From Bacillota bacterium (lineage in GTDB: Bacteria > Bacillota > Clostridia > Acetivibrionales > DSM-1351): a stretch of DNA of 64,000 nucleotides. Shown in pieces: positions 1-8,198 of the stretch. A program made the translations under genes and the position numbers. The notes beneath the pieces are model-generated. The model was not told where the DNA came from. It made no database searches and saw only the letters and a list, made by a program, of their open reading frames with translations. The stretch is from NCBI GenBank assembly GCA_023441625.1, contig JAEZOA010000023.1, positions 1 through 64,000 of the forward strand, given 5' to 3'. The stretch's first letter is position 1, and each line of letters opens with the position of its first letter.

Positions 1-918
1 GCTCTTGCATTTTCTTCCTGTGTTATTACTAATAACCTGGTTTGCAGCATCAAGTATGTTCTGCGTAGAGCGATAATTTTGCTCGAGCTTGACAGTATTG
101 CAACCCTTAAAATCCTTTTCAAAGTCAAGTATATTACGGATGTTAGCTCCTCTCCATCCATAGATTGACTGGTCATCATCGCCGACAACACAAAGGTTTC
201 TATGCCCTTGTGATAATTTTTGCACCAACGTGTATTGTGCTGTATTTGTATCCTGATACTCGTCCACTAATACATATCGAAATTTCCGCTGATAAAAGCC
301 TAGTACTTCTGGATATTGATTAAAAAGCTTTATAGCATTCATAATAATGTCGTCAAAATCAAGCGCATTATTATTTTTAAGCTTTTTCTCGTATAGCTTA
401 TATATCTTAGCTATTTTACCAAGTCTAAAGTCAGAGACAAAAAGCTTTTCAAAGTGAGCAGCATCAATAAGTTCATCCTTTTGCTTACCAATGGTCTCAA
501 GCACTGATTTAGGAGGAAAGTTCTTGTCATTTATATTTAGTTCTTTTAAGCATTCTTTAATTACAACTTGTTGATCTTGAGTATCATAAATAACAAAACT
601 TTTATCATATCCAAGCTTTTCAATATCTCTTCTTAGAATTCTTATACAAATAGAGTGGAAGGTACCTACCCACATATCATTACTCAAATCTCCAATAAGA
701 TTGTTGATTCTCTCCTTCATTTCCCTCGCAGCCTTATTAGTAAAGGTTATTGCTAATATGTTTGAAGGGAAAATACCCTTTTGCTTGATAAGATATGCAA
801 TTCTGTGAGTCAGTACTCTTGTTTTACCTGACCCTGCACCAGCTAATATAAGAAGTGGTCCCTCATCGTGGAGTACAGCCTCTTTTTGTTCTTTGTTTAA
901 CCCGCCTAATAAATCCAT
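1..918 (-). CDS. pcrA: ATP-dependent DNA helicase PcrA/UvrD, N-terminal part (cut by window edge)
   Basis: Superfamily 1A 3'-5' DNA helicase used in repair and in clearing stalled replication. The first 306 codons are present and the gene runs off the left edge. The N-terminus starts MDLLGGLNKEQ with the Q-motif region, then Walker A (GAGSGKT), the TFTNKAAREMKERI block (motif Ia), a VDEYQDTN Walker B and GDDDQSIYGWRGA (motif III), followed by the LEQNYRS motif. The ATG at 916-918 is preceded by GGAGGAAC. It lies downstream of aroK but is separated from it by a terminator-like hairpin at 992-1020, so it is probably its own transcription unit. PcrA rather than Rep or UvrD is inferred from the Firmicute setting. 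Confidence 0.95.
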   Translation of the reverse strand, partial: MDLLGGLNKEQKEAVLHDEGPLLILAGAGSGKTRVLTHRIAYLIKQKGIFPSNILAITFTNKAAREMKERINNLIGDLSNDMWVGTFHSICIRILRRDIEKLGYDKSFVIYDTQDQQVVIKECLKELNINDKNFPPKSVLETIGKQKDELIDAAHFEKLFVSDFRLGKIAKIYKLYEKKLKNNNALDFDDIIMNAIKLFNQYPEVLGFYQRKFRYVLVDEYQDTNTAQYTLVQKLSQGHRNLCVVGDDDQSIYGWRGANIRNILDFEKDFKGCNTVKLEQNYRSTQNILDAANQVISNNTGRKCKS

Positions 919-991
919 TGTTCCTCCAAAATACACTTTTAAAAAATTTACAAACATCACTAATACTATTATTCAATTACTTAATATAATA

Positions 992-1020
992 AAATGCCGA
1001 GATTAATTCACTCAGCATTA
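992..1020 (-). terminator. Terminator-like hairpin downstream of aroK
   Basis: On the minus strand AATGCTGAG and CTCGGCATT form a 9-bp stem with one mismatch, followed by TTATTATA. It sits 80 bases past the aroK stop codon and before pcrA. Confidence 0.55.
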
Positions 1021-1101
1021 TAGGAATAACTAAATAATAGCCTAAAATTGAAATTATATTTATATTATTTAGCTAGTTTTAATTATATTTCATTTTAAGT
1101 T

Positions 1102-1605
1102 TTATGACAAGGAATGTAGTCTTTGATTTATTGCATCTATAGTTGTATCTATCGAGTATTTTGAGCAATCTATTTTAATATCCGCATATTTTTGATAAAG
1201 ATGCTCCCTCGTTTTGTAAACTTCCTCTAATGTCTGTCCCTGGTATAACACTACACCCCTGGTTTTTATGTTTTTCAACCTTTTATTAACTGTGTCCATA
1301 TCTATATATAGATAAACTACTATTCCATCTCTTTTCAAGTGATTCATAGCCTCTTCACTATATATTACACTTCCACCAGTTGCTATCACTGTATTTTTAC
1401 AATCAAGGGAAAGTATTGTGCTCTCCTCTATCCTTAAAAAGTTCTCAATACCATCTAAATTTATAATATTCTGCAATAATCTTCCCTGCTGAGATTGTAG
1501 TATAACATCTGTATCAACAAAAGACATTCCTTGATTTTTAGCCACAATCACGCCAACTGTACTCTTACCCGCACTTGGCATACCAATTAGTACTATATTT
1601 TTCAC
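1102..1605 (-). CDS. aroK: Shikimate kinase
   Basis: Phosphorylates shikimate at the 3-OH with ATP, a cytosolic step of chorismate synthesis. The 167-aa length is normal for AroK/AroL. Walker A is GMPSAGKST near the N-terminus, followed by the DTD motif that binds Mg and shikimate, an RIEE segment in place of the usual FRxxE, and the ATGGS shikimate-binding turn. Start is GTG (1603-1605) with AAGGAG five bases upstream; no ATG fits better. Other chorismate-pathway genes here (DAHP synthase and prephenate dehydrogenase, 46.6-48.7 kb) are far away, so the pathway is dispersed. Confidence 0.9.
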   Translation of the reverse strand: MKNIVLIGMPSAGKSTVGVIVAKNQGMSFVDTDVILQSQQGRLLQNIINLDGIENFLRIEESTILSLDCKNTVIATGGSVIYSEEAMNHLKRDGIVVYLYIDMDTVNKRLKNIKTRGVVLYQGQTLEEVYKTREHLYQKYADIKIDCSKYSIDTTIDAINQRLHSLS

Positions 1606-1671
1606 TATTGCTCCTTATTATTTGTTATTTTAGTATAAAAATTAGTTTAACGATAAAATTCATACTAGGCC

Positions 1672-3555
1672 TTAATTATCTTTTTTACTGAAGAAATCTG
1701 ACCTAATAGCCATATCTGCATACTCCAGACCTTTTAAAATGCGAGCCTGCATATCCGAATCAATATTTCCTCTAAATTCGCCATTAGATAAAAGTACATA
1801 GTCCTCCTCTGTGTTCAGAAGATTTCGTCCAAATACTGTTGACTCATATTCCTCCTTATCTATCCCAAAGGCATATAAAAGAGTAGGCATTAAATCTATT
1901 TGTCCGCCAGTTGTGTGAATAGTTTTAGCAGTCTGACCCTTTTCATAAATGATTAGTGGTATTTTATTATCATTATTAAGCCACCAAGCTTGTGATGGTT
2001 TAATTGCCTGAATCTCATCATTAAAATATTTGTGTATAGATCCATGATCTCCATATATAACAAGAACTGTGTTGTCTAGTACGCCAGATTTATCAAGCTC
2101 ATCAATAAAAGTCCCCAAACAACTATCAGTATATTTTATGCTTTGAAAATATCCACCGAGTTTTGTATCCTTTAGCGTATCATCTAATTTAAGCTGTTGG
2201 TGTCTTATTGGCATCTCAAATGGAGAATGACTTGAAAGAGTTACCATAAAATTATAAAATGGTGTTTTTTGATTAATTACAGTATCCTTCACCTGCCTTA
2301 AAAATGAACCGTCACTAAGTCCTAAGAAAATTACTTCGTCCATTTTAAAGCTCTTAGCATCTATGCATTGCTGGAATCCCATATTATCTAGTGCTTCCAT
2401 CCAGTTCCAATATTCACCATTATCAGGATGAATTGCCTTGGTTGAATATCCATACTTCTCAAGTATTTTGGGTAAAGAATTGTATGTAGAATATGGAAAT
2501 CTAAAAAACGTACTTCCTCTTCTTACTGGAAAAACCGAAGTATTTGTCATTAAATCAGCATCGGAACTTGTCCCTTCATTTACCTGTGCATAATAGTTAT
2601 CAAAGTAAAGGCTGTTTTTTAATAATTTGTTTAGCGTAGGCGTTATTTCCTGTCCATTAACGGACTGTCCAATAACAAAATTTTCAAGAGACTCCACCTG
2701 AATTACTAAAAGATTTTTATCCTTATAAATACCCTTATAGCTATTGTCTGGCAACTCCTCAGTTTTTGCATCTATCCAAGCCTGAATTTCGGTTCTTTGA
2801 TCCGGAGATATGCTGTATGTTCTGAAATCCGCAAAAAATATATAGCAATCGTATATATGATACCCCATTGGAGAATTATTGCATATTGTTTGACCTGGAT
2901 TCCAAAATGTATAAAAAATGTAATCATTTTTATCGTTACCATATACATTAACCGATATATATTTTGCCCCTATAAAAGCTATGGATAAAATAAAAACTGT
3001 AAAAAAGGTAATAAGGCGAGCCTTTAAATTAGTGAAGAGCGGTGATGAATAATAAAGCTTTCTTGTTAATATCAGGAGAATAGCTATTATTGGAATATCA
3101 ACAAAGAATGCAACATCACAGGGCCTAAACATTGCAAATATACTTCCCCAAAGATTATTTAGATTACCAGTTTGTCTTATTAGCTGAGTAGATAAAAAAT
3201 TCCCACCTGCTCTTAAATAAACTGCATCAAAAACAAATAAAAAGGAGCATAAGAAGTTTAATATCAGTAATAGCCATAGTTTCTTCTTGTTTTTTGCTAA
3301 GAAACTAAATGATAATACTGCTATTAAAGGTGCCACACAAATTGACATATATCTAATATTTTTAACACCAAGAGACATATCAATAATTGATTGGTTTGAG
3401 CTATATACAAATCCCATCAAAATAATTGATTTTATAATGAGCATTGCAAGCGTAAGAAAAAAAAGCCATTCCTGAACTAAATAGTTAAATAAGCCAGATC
3501 TCCTTCTAAATCTTCGTTTTGCAACTGTAATACCGTAAGATGAATTATCAAACAT
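1672..3555 (-). CDS. LTA synthase family membrane sulfatase
   Basis: Membrane-anchored phosphoglycerol transferase of the LtaS/sulfatase superfamily, expected to transfer glycerol-phosphate from phosphatidylglycerol to an acceptor outside the membrane. The first ~210 residues carry about five hydrophobic segments, followed by a linker and an extracellular alkaline-phosphatase-fold domain. The metal ligand region reads IQVESLE (~285-291), the catalytic threonine lies in EGTSSDADL (~residue 329), and a YGDHG metal motif follows. The 627-aa length matches LtaS (~640). Start ATG has TAGGAG ten bases upstream. The family also includes primases and processing enzymes (LtaP, YqgS-like), so the exact polymer substrate is not decided. 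Confidence 0.87.
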   Translation of the reverse strand: MFDNSSYGITVAKRRFRRRSGLFNYLVQEWLFFLTLAMLIIKSIILMGFVYSSNQSIIDMSLGVKNIRYMSICVAPLIAVLSFSFLAKNKKKLWLLLILNFLCSFLFVFDAVYLRAGGNFLSTQLIRQTGNLNNLWGSIFAMFRPCDVAFFVDIPIIAILLILTRKLYYSSPLFTNLKARLITFFTVFILSIAFIGAKYISVNVYGNDKNDYIFYTFWNPGQTICNNSPMGYHIYDCYIFFADFRTYSISPDQRTEIQAWIDAKTEELPDNSYKGIYKDKNLLVIQVESLENFVIGQSVNGQEITPTLNKLLKNSLYFDNYYAQVNEGTSSDADLMTNTSVFPVRRGSTFFRFPYSTYNSLPKILEKYGYSTKAIHPDNGEYWNWMEALDNMGFQQCIDAKSFKMDEVIFLGLSDGSFLRQVKDTVINQKTPFYNFMVTLSSHSPFEMPIRHQQLKLDDTLKDTKLGGYFQSIKYTDSCLGTFIDELDKSGVLDNTVLVIYGDHGSIHKYFNDEIQAIKPSQAWWLNNDNKIPLIIYEKGQTAKTIHTTGGQIDLMPTLLYAFGIDKEEYESTVFGRNLLNTEEDYVLLSNGEFRGNIDSDMQARILKGLEYADMAIRSDFFSKKDN

Positions 3556-3650
3556 ATCTCATTTTCTCCTAAATTAATATAAAACTTATCCGTAAGTATT
3601 ATATTACTTTGATTAAAAAATGTAAAATATGTTTTGTCATTCAAACTACA

Positions 3651-3704
3651 AAAAGGGATTGTATCGCAAATAGAATAAAATTCTACTACGAAACAATCCC
3701 TTTT
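3651..3704 (-). terminator. Intrinsic terminator of hpf
   Basis: AAAAGGGATTGT at 3651 pairs with ACAATCCCTTTT at 3693-3704 (12 bp), with a second small stem inside the loop. Read on the minus strand it lies just after the hpf stop and ends in TTTTT. Confidence 0.75.
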
Positions 3705-3718
3705 ATTAAGCACAATTA

Positions 3719-4249
3719 TTAAAACTCTGGTTCAATCAAACCGTAATTTCCATCTTTTCTTTTATAAACAACATTAACCTGCTTAGTTTCTGAATTCGAA
3801 AACATAAAGAATTCATGTCCAAGTAAATTCATTTGAAGAATTGCTTCTTCTACACTCATTGGTTTAAAAGCAAATCTCTTTGATTTAACTACCTTGAATT
3901 CCTTCTCCTCTGTTACTTCATCTGTGAATTTAAAGCTTTCAACTTTGAAATCATTGTTATGAAGTCTTCTTTCAAGCCTTGTTCTGTTTTTTCTAATTTG
4001 TCTTTCAAGTAAATCAACAGCTCTATCTATTGAAGAATACATATCATCATTTGATTCTTCCGCCCTTAAGACAATACCGTTAAAAGATATTGTTATTTCT
4101 GCAATCTGTCTAACCCTTTGGACACTCAAAGTCACATGTGCTTCAGTTTCGTTATTAAAAAACTTATCTAGCTTAGCAATTTTCTTTGTTACTCTTTCTT
4201 TAAGTCCCTCAGTAACTTCAATATTTTTTCCTGTAATAATTGTTTTCAT
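3719..4249 (-). CDS. hpf: Ribosome hibernation promoting factor, long form
   Basis: Dimerises 70S ribosomes into inactive 100S particles in slow growth or stress. The 176 residues show the long HPF architecture: an N-terminal S30AE domain (~1-100, MKTIITGKNIEVTEGLK with basic RRLHNND near its end) and a C-terminal dimerisation domain (~115-176) with KSKRFAFKPMSVEEAILQM and a terminal DGNYGLIEPEF. The ATG has GAGGGG upstream. A SigH-like promoter lies about 75 bases upstream; the B. subtilis homologue yvyD is known to be driven by SigB and SigH. Monocistronic, with its own terminator. Confidence 0.95.
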   Translation of the reverse strand: MKTIITGKNIEVTEGLKERVTKKIAKLDKFFNNETEAHVTLSVQRVRQIAEITISFNGIVLRAEESNDDMYSSIDRAVDLLERQIRKNRTRLERRLHNNDFKVESFKFTDEVTEEKEFKVVKSKRFAFKPMSVEEAILQMNLLGHEFFMFSNSETKQVNVVYKRKDGNYGLIEPEF

Positions 4250-4323
4250 AAGTAACAGCCCCTCTCTGTATCTTTCTTGTGTAATTAATAAATTAGTTAA
4301 TAGTGGTACTTGTTATGAATGTA

Positions 4324-4353
4324 TAATTCTACATAACATGAATAAATTCCTTT
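4324..4353 (-). promoter_or_regulatory. Candidate SigH promoter of hpf
   Basis: On the minus strand AAAGGAATT is followed after 12 bases by GTAGAATTA. These fit the B. subtilis SigH consensus RNAGGAWWW-N11/12-RNNGAATWW at every defined position, and the spacing gives a leader of roughly 68 bases before the hpf ATG. Inference from pattern only. Confidence 0.5.
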
Positions 4354-4446
4354 AATTTTATCCAACCAAATTTGTGTTTCTTTTTGTCGCTATATATCAA
4401 TTATTTAAAATGATATCTATTTAAGTATATATAATATGTTCAAACG

Positions 4447-4510
4447 TTATACACATTTATTCAACAAAACACTTGTTTTGTGTATACTTTTCTGTGGATA
4501 ATGTGAATAA
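4447..4510. promoter_or_regulatory. Cluster of DnaA boxes upstream of hpf
   Basis: Three exact matches to TTATNCACA fall within 64 bases: TTATACACA at 4447-4455 (plus), TGTGGATAA at 4493-4501 and TGTGAATAA at 4502-4510 (both minus, abutting). One-mismatch copies lie at about 4480 (TGTGTATAC) and 4546 (TGTGGAAAA). A very AT-rich stretch follows at 4565-4610. The rest of the 4250-4630 gap holds the hpf promoter and no gene that I can see. Confidence 0.55.
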
Positions 4511-4629
4511 CCCTGTTAACAACTATCTTTTATAGGAATTTTACATGTGGAAAACATGTTTTCAAGTACTATAAGTATAAATTGCTTAATTATAATATAT
4601 TCTAATCATTCTCAAACCATTAAAGATAA

Positions 4630-4684
4630 AAAAGTAGACTACTCCAAACTAATGTAAAAAACATCAGCTTGATGGAGCCTACTT
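4630..4684 (-). terminator. Intrinsic terminator of the zinc-ribbon gene
   Basis: On the minus strand AAGTAGGCTCCA pairs with TGGAGTAGTCTACTT across a loop, and TTTTTTATC follows directly. It lies 70 bases past the stop of the gene at 4754. Confidence 0.65.
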
Positions 4685-4700
4685 ATATACATATATACAT

Positions 4701-4740
4701 AAAAACGCAAGTTGGCAAGCCAACATTTCTTATGTTAATA
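4701..4740 (+). repeat. 40-bp intergenic repeat, copy 1
   Basis: Core CGCAAGTTGGCAAGCCAA, with a small GTTGG/CCAAC hairpin. By eye it matches the copy at 56672-56711 at about 36 of 40 positions; the inverted copy at 54693-54732 matches copy 2 at about 34 of 40. It lies between the zinc-ribbon gene and its terminator. Confidence 0.75.
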
Positions 4741-4753
4741 AAACAAATATAAA

Positions 4754-5017
4754 TTACTTTCTATTTGAATAACAGCTACTACAGTACACTGGCTTATCTA
4801 AATGAGGTATAAATGGAACCTTTGTTGCTTGCCCACACTCTGCACAAACAGCATCATGTAATTCCTTTTTAGTTGTCTGCTCTCTTTTATTTCTGCATGG
4901 CTTGCATCTAGTAGGTTCATTTTGGAAACCCTTCTCTTCAAAAAACTCTTGCTCCCCTGCAGAAAAATTAAATTCACCACCACATTCTTTGCAAATCAAG
5001 GTTTTATCACTATACAT
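4754..5017 (-). CDS. Small double zinc-ribbon protein
   Basis: 87-residue protein of unknown role with two Cys4 zinc-ribbon units: CKECGGEF...CKPC in the first half, then CAECGQ...CSSC near the C-terminus. The spacing (CxxC-x~22-CxxC and CxxC-x~17-CxxC) is the pattern of the probable zinc-ribbon / CxxC-x17-CxxC domains found in many clostridial small proteins. I chose the ATG at 5015-5017 because GAGGGAG sits five bases upstream; an in-frame ATG six codons earlier has no such site. Such proteins may bind nucleic acid or buffer zinc, but function is not known. Monocistronic. Confidence 0.8.
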   Translation of the reverse strand: MYSDKTLICKECGGEFNFSAGEQEFFEEKGFQNEPTRCKPCRNKREQTTKKELHDAVCAECGQATKVPFIPHLDKPVYCSSCYSNRK

Positions 5018-5153
5018 TAATCTCCCTCTCTTCATAGGTTATTTTATATTATTTTACATTATATTACATAAAATCCTGTGTTTCAATATATATTTTGCCT
5101 CAATGTCCACCGAACTCAATCTTATTTTTTATAGCCTATGTAAGGTTTTTAAA

Positions 5154-6077
5154 TCAAAGCTTCCAAAGTAATTGTGGATATTTTTCAGATAAGACCATGT
5201 CTCCAATTGACTTCTTGACAACTGGCTTATCTTCCTGATAAGTAACGCCATACCACTTATCAGTAGTTGATAGTACATTAACTTCTGCCTTTCCATCCTT
5301 AATTAAGTTATCTACTACTGTGGGTAAGAAATATTCTGCCTTTAATATGTTGCTCTTATTGTTTTCAAGAAAGATTGGAAAACCCTCTTCTAGCTCTTTA
5401 AATATACTCTGGTTAAAGCCCCAAGTATTCATTGAAACAATGGTTTTCTCTGGTATATCAATCCAATTTTCTTCATCCTCTGTATATCTGGTTTGATTAC
5501 CAAATCTCATAATTTTTGTTCTTTCATGAATATCTATTAAATTTCCTTCTCCATCCACATTACATACTCCTCTTGCAACATGTCCGTTTTCTGTCAATGT
5601 ATTTTCTATTTCAAAACCAACCATACAATACTTATATTTTTTATCTGAATCCACATTTGAGGATAAAAAATTATTTAGCAGTTGATAGGTTTTAGCTCCA
5701 TAAAAATCATCGGCATTTATAACTGCAAATGGAGTTTGTACAGCATTTCTAGCACAGAGTACAGCATGTCCAGTTCCCCAAGGTTTAACCCTTCCCTCAG
5801 GTACACTAAATCCCTGTGGTAAATTATCTAACTTCTGATAAACATATTCTACATCAACTAAGCCCTCAATTTTTTTACCTATTACTTCTCTAAAGATGTC
5901 CTCTGTCTCTTTTTTTATAATGAATACAACTTTATTAAAACCTGCTTTTATAGCATCATATATAGAGTATTCCATAATAATTTCACCATTGGGACCCACA
6001 GGGTCAATCTGCTTCAACCCACCATATCTGCTCCCCATGCCTGCCGCCATTATTACTAATGTATTTTTACTATTCAT
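5154..6077 (-). CDS. Sugar-phosphate nucleotidyltransferase family protein
   Basis: 307-aa protein of the NTP_transferase superfamily, which joins sugar-1-phosphates to NTPs. The nucleotide-binding loop reads AAGMGSRYGGLKQ, with a metal-binding INADDFYG segment and a later GHVARGVC stretch. The pyrophosphorylase loop (GxGxR...K) is intact, but the family is broad and the sugar is not indicated. I place the start at the ATG of MNSKNTL (6075-6077), with TAGGAG upstream; a longer in-frame start at 6146 would overlap galE by 50 bases. It is 19 bases downstream of galE and surely cotranscribed, so UDP-sugar metabolism is the likely setting. Confidence 0.8.
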   Translation of the reverse strand: MNSKNTLVIMAAGMGSRYGGLKQIDPVGPNGEIIMEYSIYDAIKAGFNKVVFIIKKETEDIFREVIGKKIEGLVDVEYVYQKLDNLPQGFSVPEGRVKPWGTGHAVLCARNAVQTPFAVINADDFYGAKTYQLLNNFLSSNVDSDKKYKYCMVGFEIENTLTENGHVARGVCNVDGEGNLIDIHERTKIMRFGNQTRYTEDEENWIDIPEKTIVSMNTWGFNQSIFKELEEGFPIFLENNKSNILKAEYFLPTVVDNLIKDGKAEVNVLSTTDKWYGVTYQEDKPVVKKSIGDMVLSEKYPQLLWKL

Positions 6078-6096
6078 GAACCCATCTCCTACATAA

Positions 6097-7110
6097 TTAT
6101 TTATATCCTTCTGGATTTGTGGATTGCCATCTCCAAGAATCTTCACACATATCAGCTAGTCCTTTTTGCGCCTCCCAGCCCAGCTCATTTTTAGCTCTAT
6201 CAGCCTTTGCATAGCAGGCTGCTATATCACCAGGTCTCCTATCAACTACTTTATATGCAATTTCTTTACCACTTGCCTTTGAAAAAGCCTCTATCATTTG
6301 AAGCACGCTGTACCCATTGCCAGTACCTAAATTATACTCTCTAACACCAATATTCTCTCCTGCTAACTTTTCAAGTGCCTTTATATGCCCTTTCGCTAAA
6401 TCTACTACATGGATATAATCTCTCACTCCTGTCCCATCAACAGTATTGTAGTCATCCCCGAATACACGAAGCATCTCCAGCCTTCCAACAGCAACCTGAG
6501 TAATGTAGGGGATAAGATTGTTTGGAATTCCATTTGGGTCTTCGCCTATTATCCCACTAGAATGCGCCCCAATAGGGTTGAAGTATCTTAAAATAGCAAT
6601 ATTCCATGTCTTATCAGATATGTATAAATCTCTTAAAATATCTTCTATCATAATCTTTGTTCTGCCATATGGATTTGTTGCAGATAGGGGAAATTCTTCA
6701 GAAATAGGAACACTAGCCGGATTACCATACACTGTGGCAGAAGAACTGAAAACTAGATTTTTAACACCATACTTCTCCATTAATTCACAAAGTATTATAG
6801 TTCCAGTTAAATTGTTATGAAAATACTTAAGTGGCTTTTCTACTGATTCTCCAACTGCCTTCAGTCCTGCAAAATGAATTACAGCATCAATTTTTTCATT
6901 GACAAATACCTTCTCTAATTCAGTTTTATCTAGTAAATCCGTTTTATAGAACTTTATATCCTTGCCAGTAATTTTCTTCACCCTATCTAGGGCTATTTCC
7001 TTACTATTAATTAAGTTGTCAACTACTATCACTTTCTGCCCAGCTTCCAGTAACTCAATGCATGTATGGCTTCCTATGTAACCCGCTCCTCCAGTTACTA
7101 ATACTGTCAT
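6097..7110 (-). CDS. galE: UDP-glucose 4-epimerase
   Basis: Interconverts UDP-glucose and UDP-galactose with bound NAD (Leloir pathway and wall sugar supply). Extended short-chain dehydrogenase: VTGGAGYIGSHT dinucleotide-binding motif at the N-terminus, SSSATVYG with the catalytic serine, YGRTK with the catalytic Tyr/Lys pair, and a RYFNPIGAHSSG segment typical of GalE. 337 aa is the usual length. Start ATG with GGGAGG upstream. First gene of a two-gene unit with the nucleotidyltransferase. Confidence 0.95.
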   Translation of the reverse strand: MTVLVTGGAGYIGSHTCIELLEAGQKVIVVDNLINSKEIALDRVKKITGKDIKFYKTDLLDKTELEKVFVNEKIDAVIHFAGLKAVGESVEKPLKYFHNNLTGTIILCELMEKYGVKNLVFSSSATVYGNPASVPISEEFPLSATNPYGRTKIMIEDILRDLYISDKTWNIAILRYFNPIGAHSSGIIGEDPNGIPNNLIPYITQVAVGRLEMLRVFGDDYNTVDGTGVRDYIHVVDLAKGHIKALEKLAGENIGVREYNLGTGNGYSVLQMIEAFSKASGKEIAYKVVDRRPGDIAACYAKADRAKNELGWEAQKGLADMCEDSWRWQSTNPEGYK

Positions 7111-7292
7111 GTTTTGTCCCTCCCATTTGTTTTTTCAAGTTCAACTGTTTTACTACGTAATATGAAGTAAGTTTTCTACATATATAAATTGTACTTGCTT
7201 ACCAAATTAATTATTTTTTACAACTGTATTACTTTGTATATATTTTATACAAACTTGTGGTATATAACAACCTGTTGGTATAATTATCAGGA

Positions 7293-8198
7293 TTATTTTT
7301 TTGACTTCAACTGCTTAAATATTTCATCTAACTGCTTTCTATTGTCGCAATGTAAGCTTTGCTCAAACAAATCACCCTTTTCTTTTAGTCGTGCAGCTAT
7401 GTTTTTTAATGTAAACATTTCCGGACGAGCAGTTTTTAGTTCTTTCCACTCTAAAGGGGTGGACACTGCTGCACTCTTAACCGCCCTAGCTGAATAAGGC
7501 GCAATCATTGATTTCCCATACCACATTTGCTGCCAATCGAAATACAGTTTACCCTTTCTATTTTTCTTTAGCCTCTCTAAAGTCACCTTGTTGCTGAGCT
7601 TTTGAGCAAAATACTGTGCAAAAAACTCATTTATGCTCCGAGCTGTGTCATAGTCATATTTGGCTGCTGTAGGTAAAAATATTTGAAGACCAGTGGCCCC
7701 AGAGGTCTTCAAAAAACTTGTTATACCTAATGAGTTAAGTGTGTCATGGATAGCTAATGCAATCTCAACGACATCTTCAAAATTCTGACCATCATCTGGA
7801 TCAAGATCAAATACTAAATTAGAGGGATGGTCTGGCTTATTGTATACATTAAAGCTTATATGGAGTTCCAAAGCGGCTTGAGTACATAGCCAAACAAGTG
7901 TTGCAGCAGAATTTAAGGCAATATAATTTTTGTCATTAAATTTTACTGTTTTGACCCAATCTGGTGTATTCTGCGGCTTTTCTTTTTGAAAGAAACTCTT
8001 ATCACCAATTCCATGAGGGTATCTAATAGAGGTTAACATTCTATTTTCAGTGTATTTAAGCATAAATGGTGCTAATATAGTCATAATCTCAATGTATTCT
8101 CGCTTTGTAATGTTAGCCTCAGGCCAAAAAAGCTTATCAGGATTCTTTAAATCAATTATCTTATTTTCTATTTCTACCTTAATGTCTACTACGCCCAT
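7293..8198 (-). CDS. LigD-type DNA polymerase/primase domain protein (NHEJ)
   Basis: Archaeo-eukaryotic-primase-fold polymerase that fills ends during bacterial non-homologous end joining. All 301 residues match the LigD polymerase domain: the KLFWPEANITKREY entry, SIRYPHGIGDKSFFQK, the catalytic FDLDPDD, the SGATGLQIFLP strand and the WQQMWYGKSMIAPYSARA block. In many bacteria this domain is fused to the ligase; here it is a separate protein. Its ATG shares one base with the ligase stop (TAATG), which suggests translational coupling. Confidence 0.92.
   Translation of the reverse strand: MGVVDIKVEIENKIIDLKNPDKLFWPEANITKREYIEIMTILAPFMLKYTENRMLTSIRYPHGIGDKSFFQKEKPQNTPDWVKTVKFNDKNYIALNSAATLVWLCTQAALELHISFNVYNKPDHPSNLVFDLDPDDGQNFEDVVEIALAIHDTLNSLGITSFLKTSGATGLQIFLPTAAKYDYDTARSINEFFAQYFAQKLSNKVTLERLKKNRKGKLYFDWQQMWYGKSMIAPYSARAVKSAAVSTPLEWKELKTARPEMFTLKNIAARLKEKGDLFEQSLHCDNRKQLDEIFKQLKSKK

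Noticed and set aside
3477..3713. 78-codon minus-strand frame between hpf and the LtaS-type gene
   Set aside because: It spans the hpf terminator hairpin and the LtaS ribosome site, has no own site, and no family signature.
4440..4620. Chromosomal origin of replication
   Set aside because: DnaA boxes are dense, but dnaA/dnaN and rpmH/recF are absent, so I report a DnaA-box cluster only.
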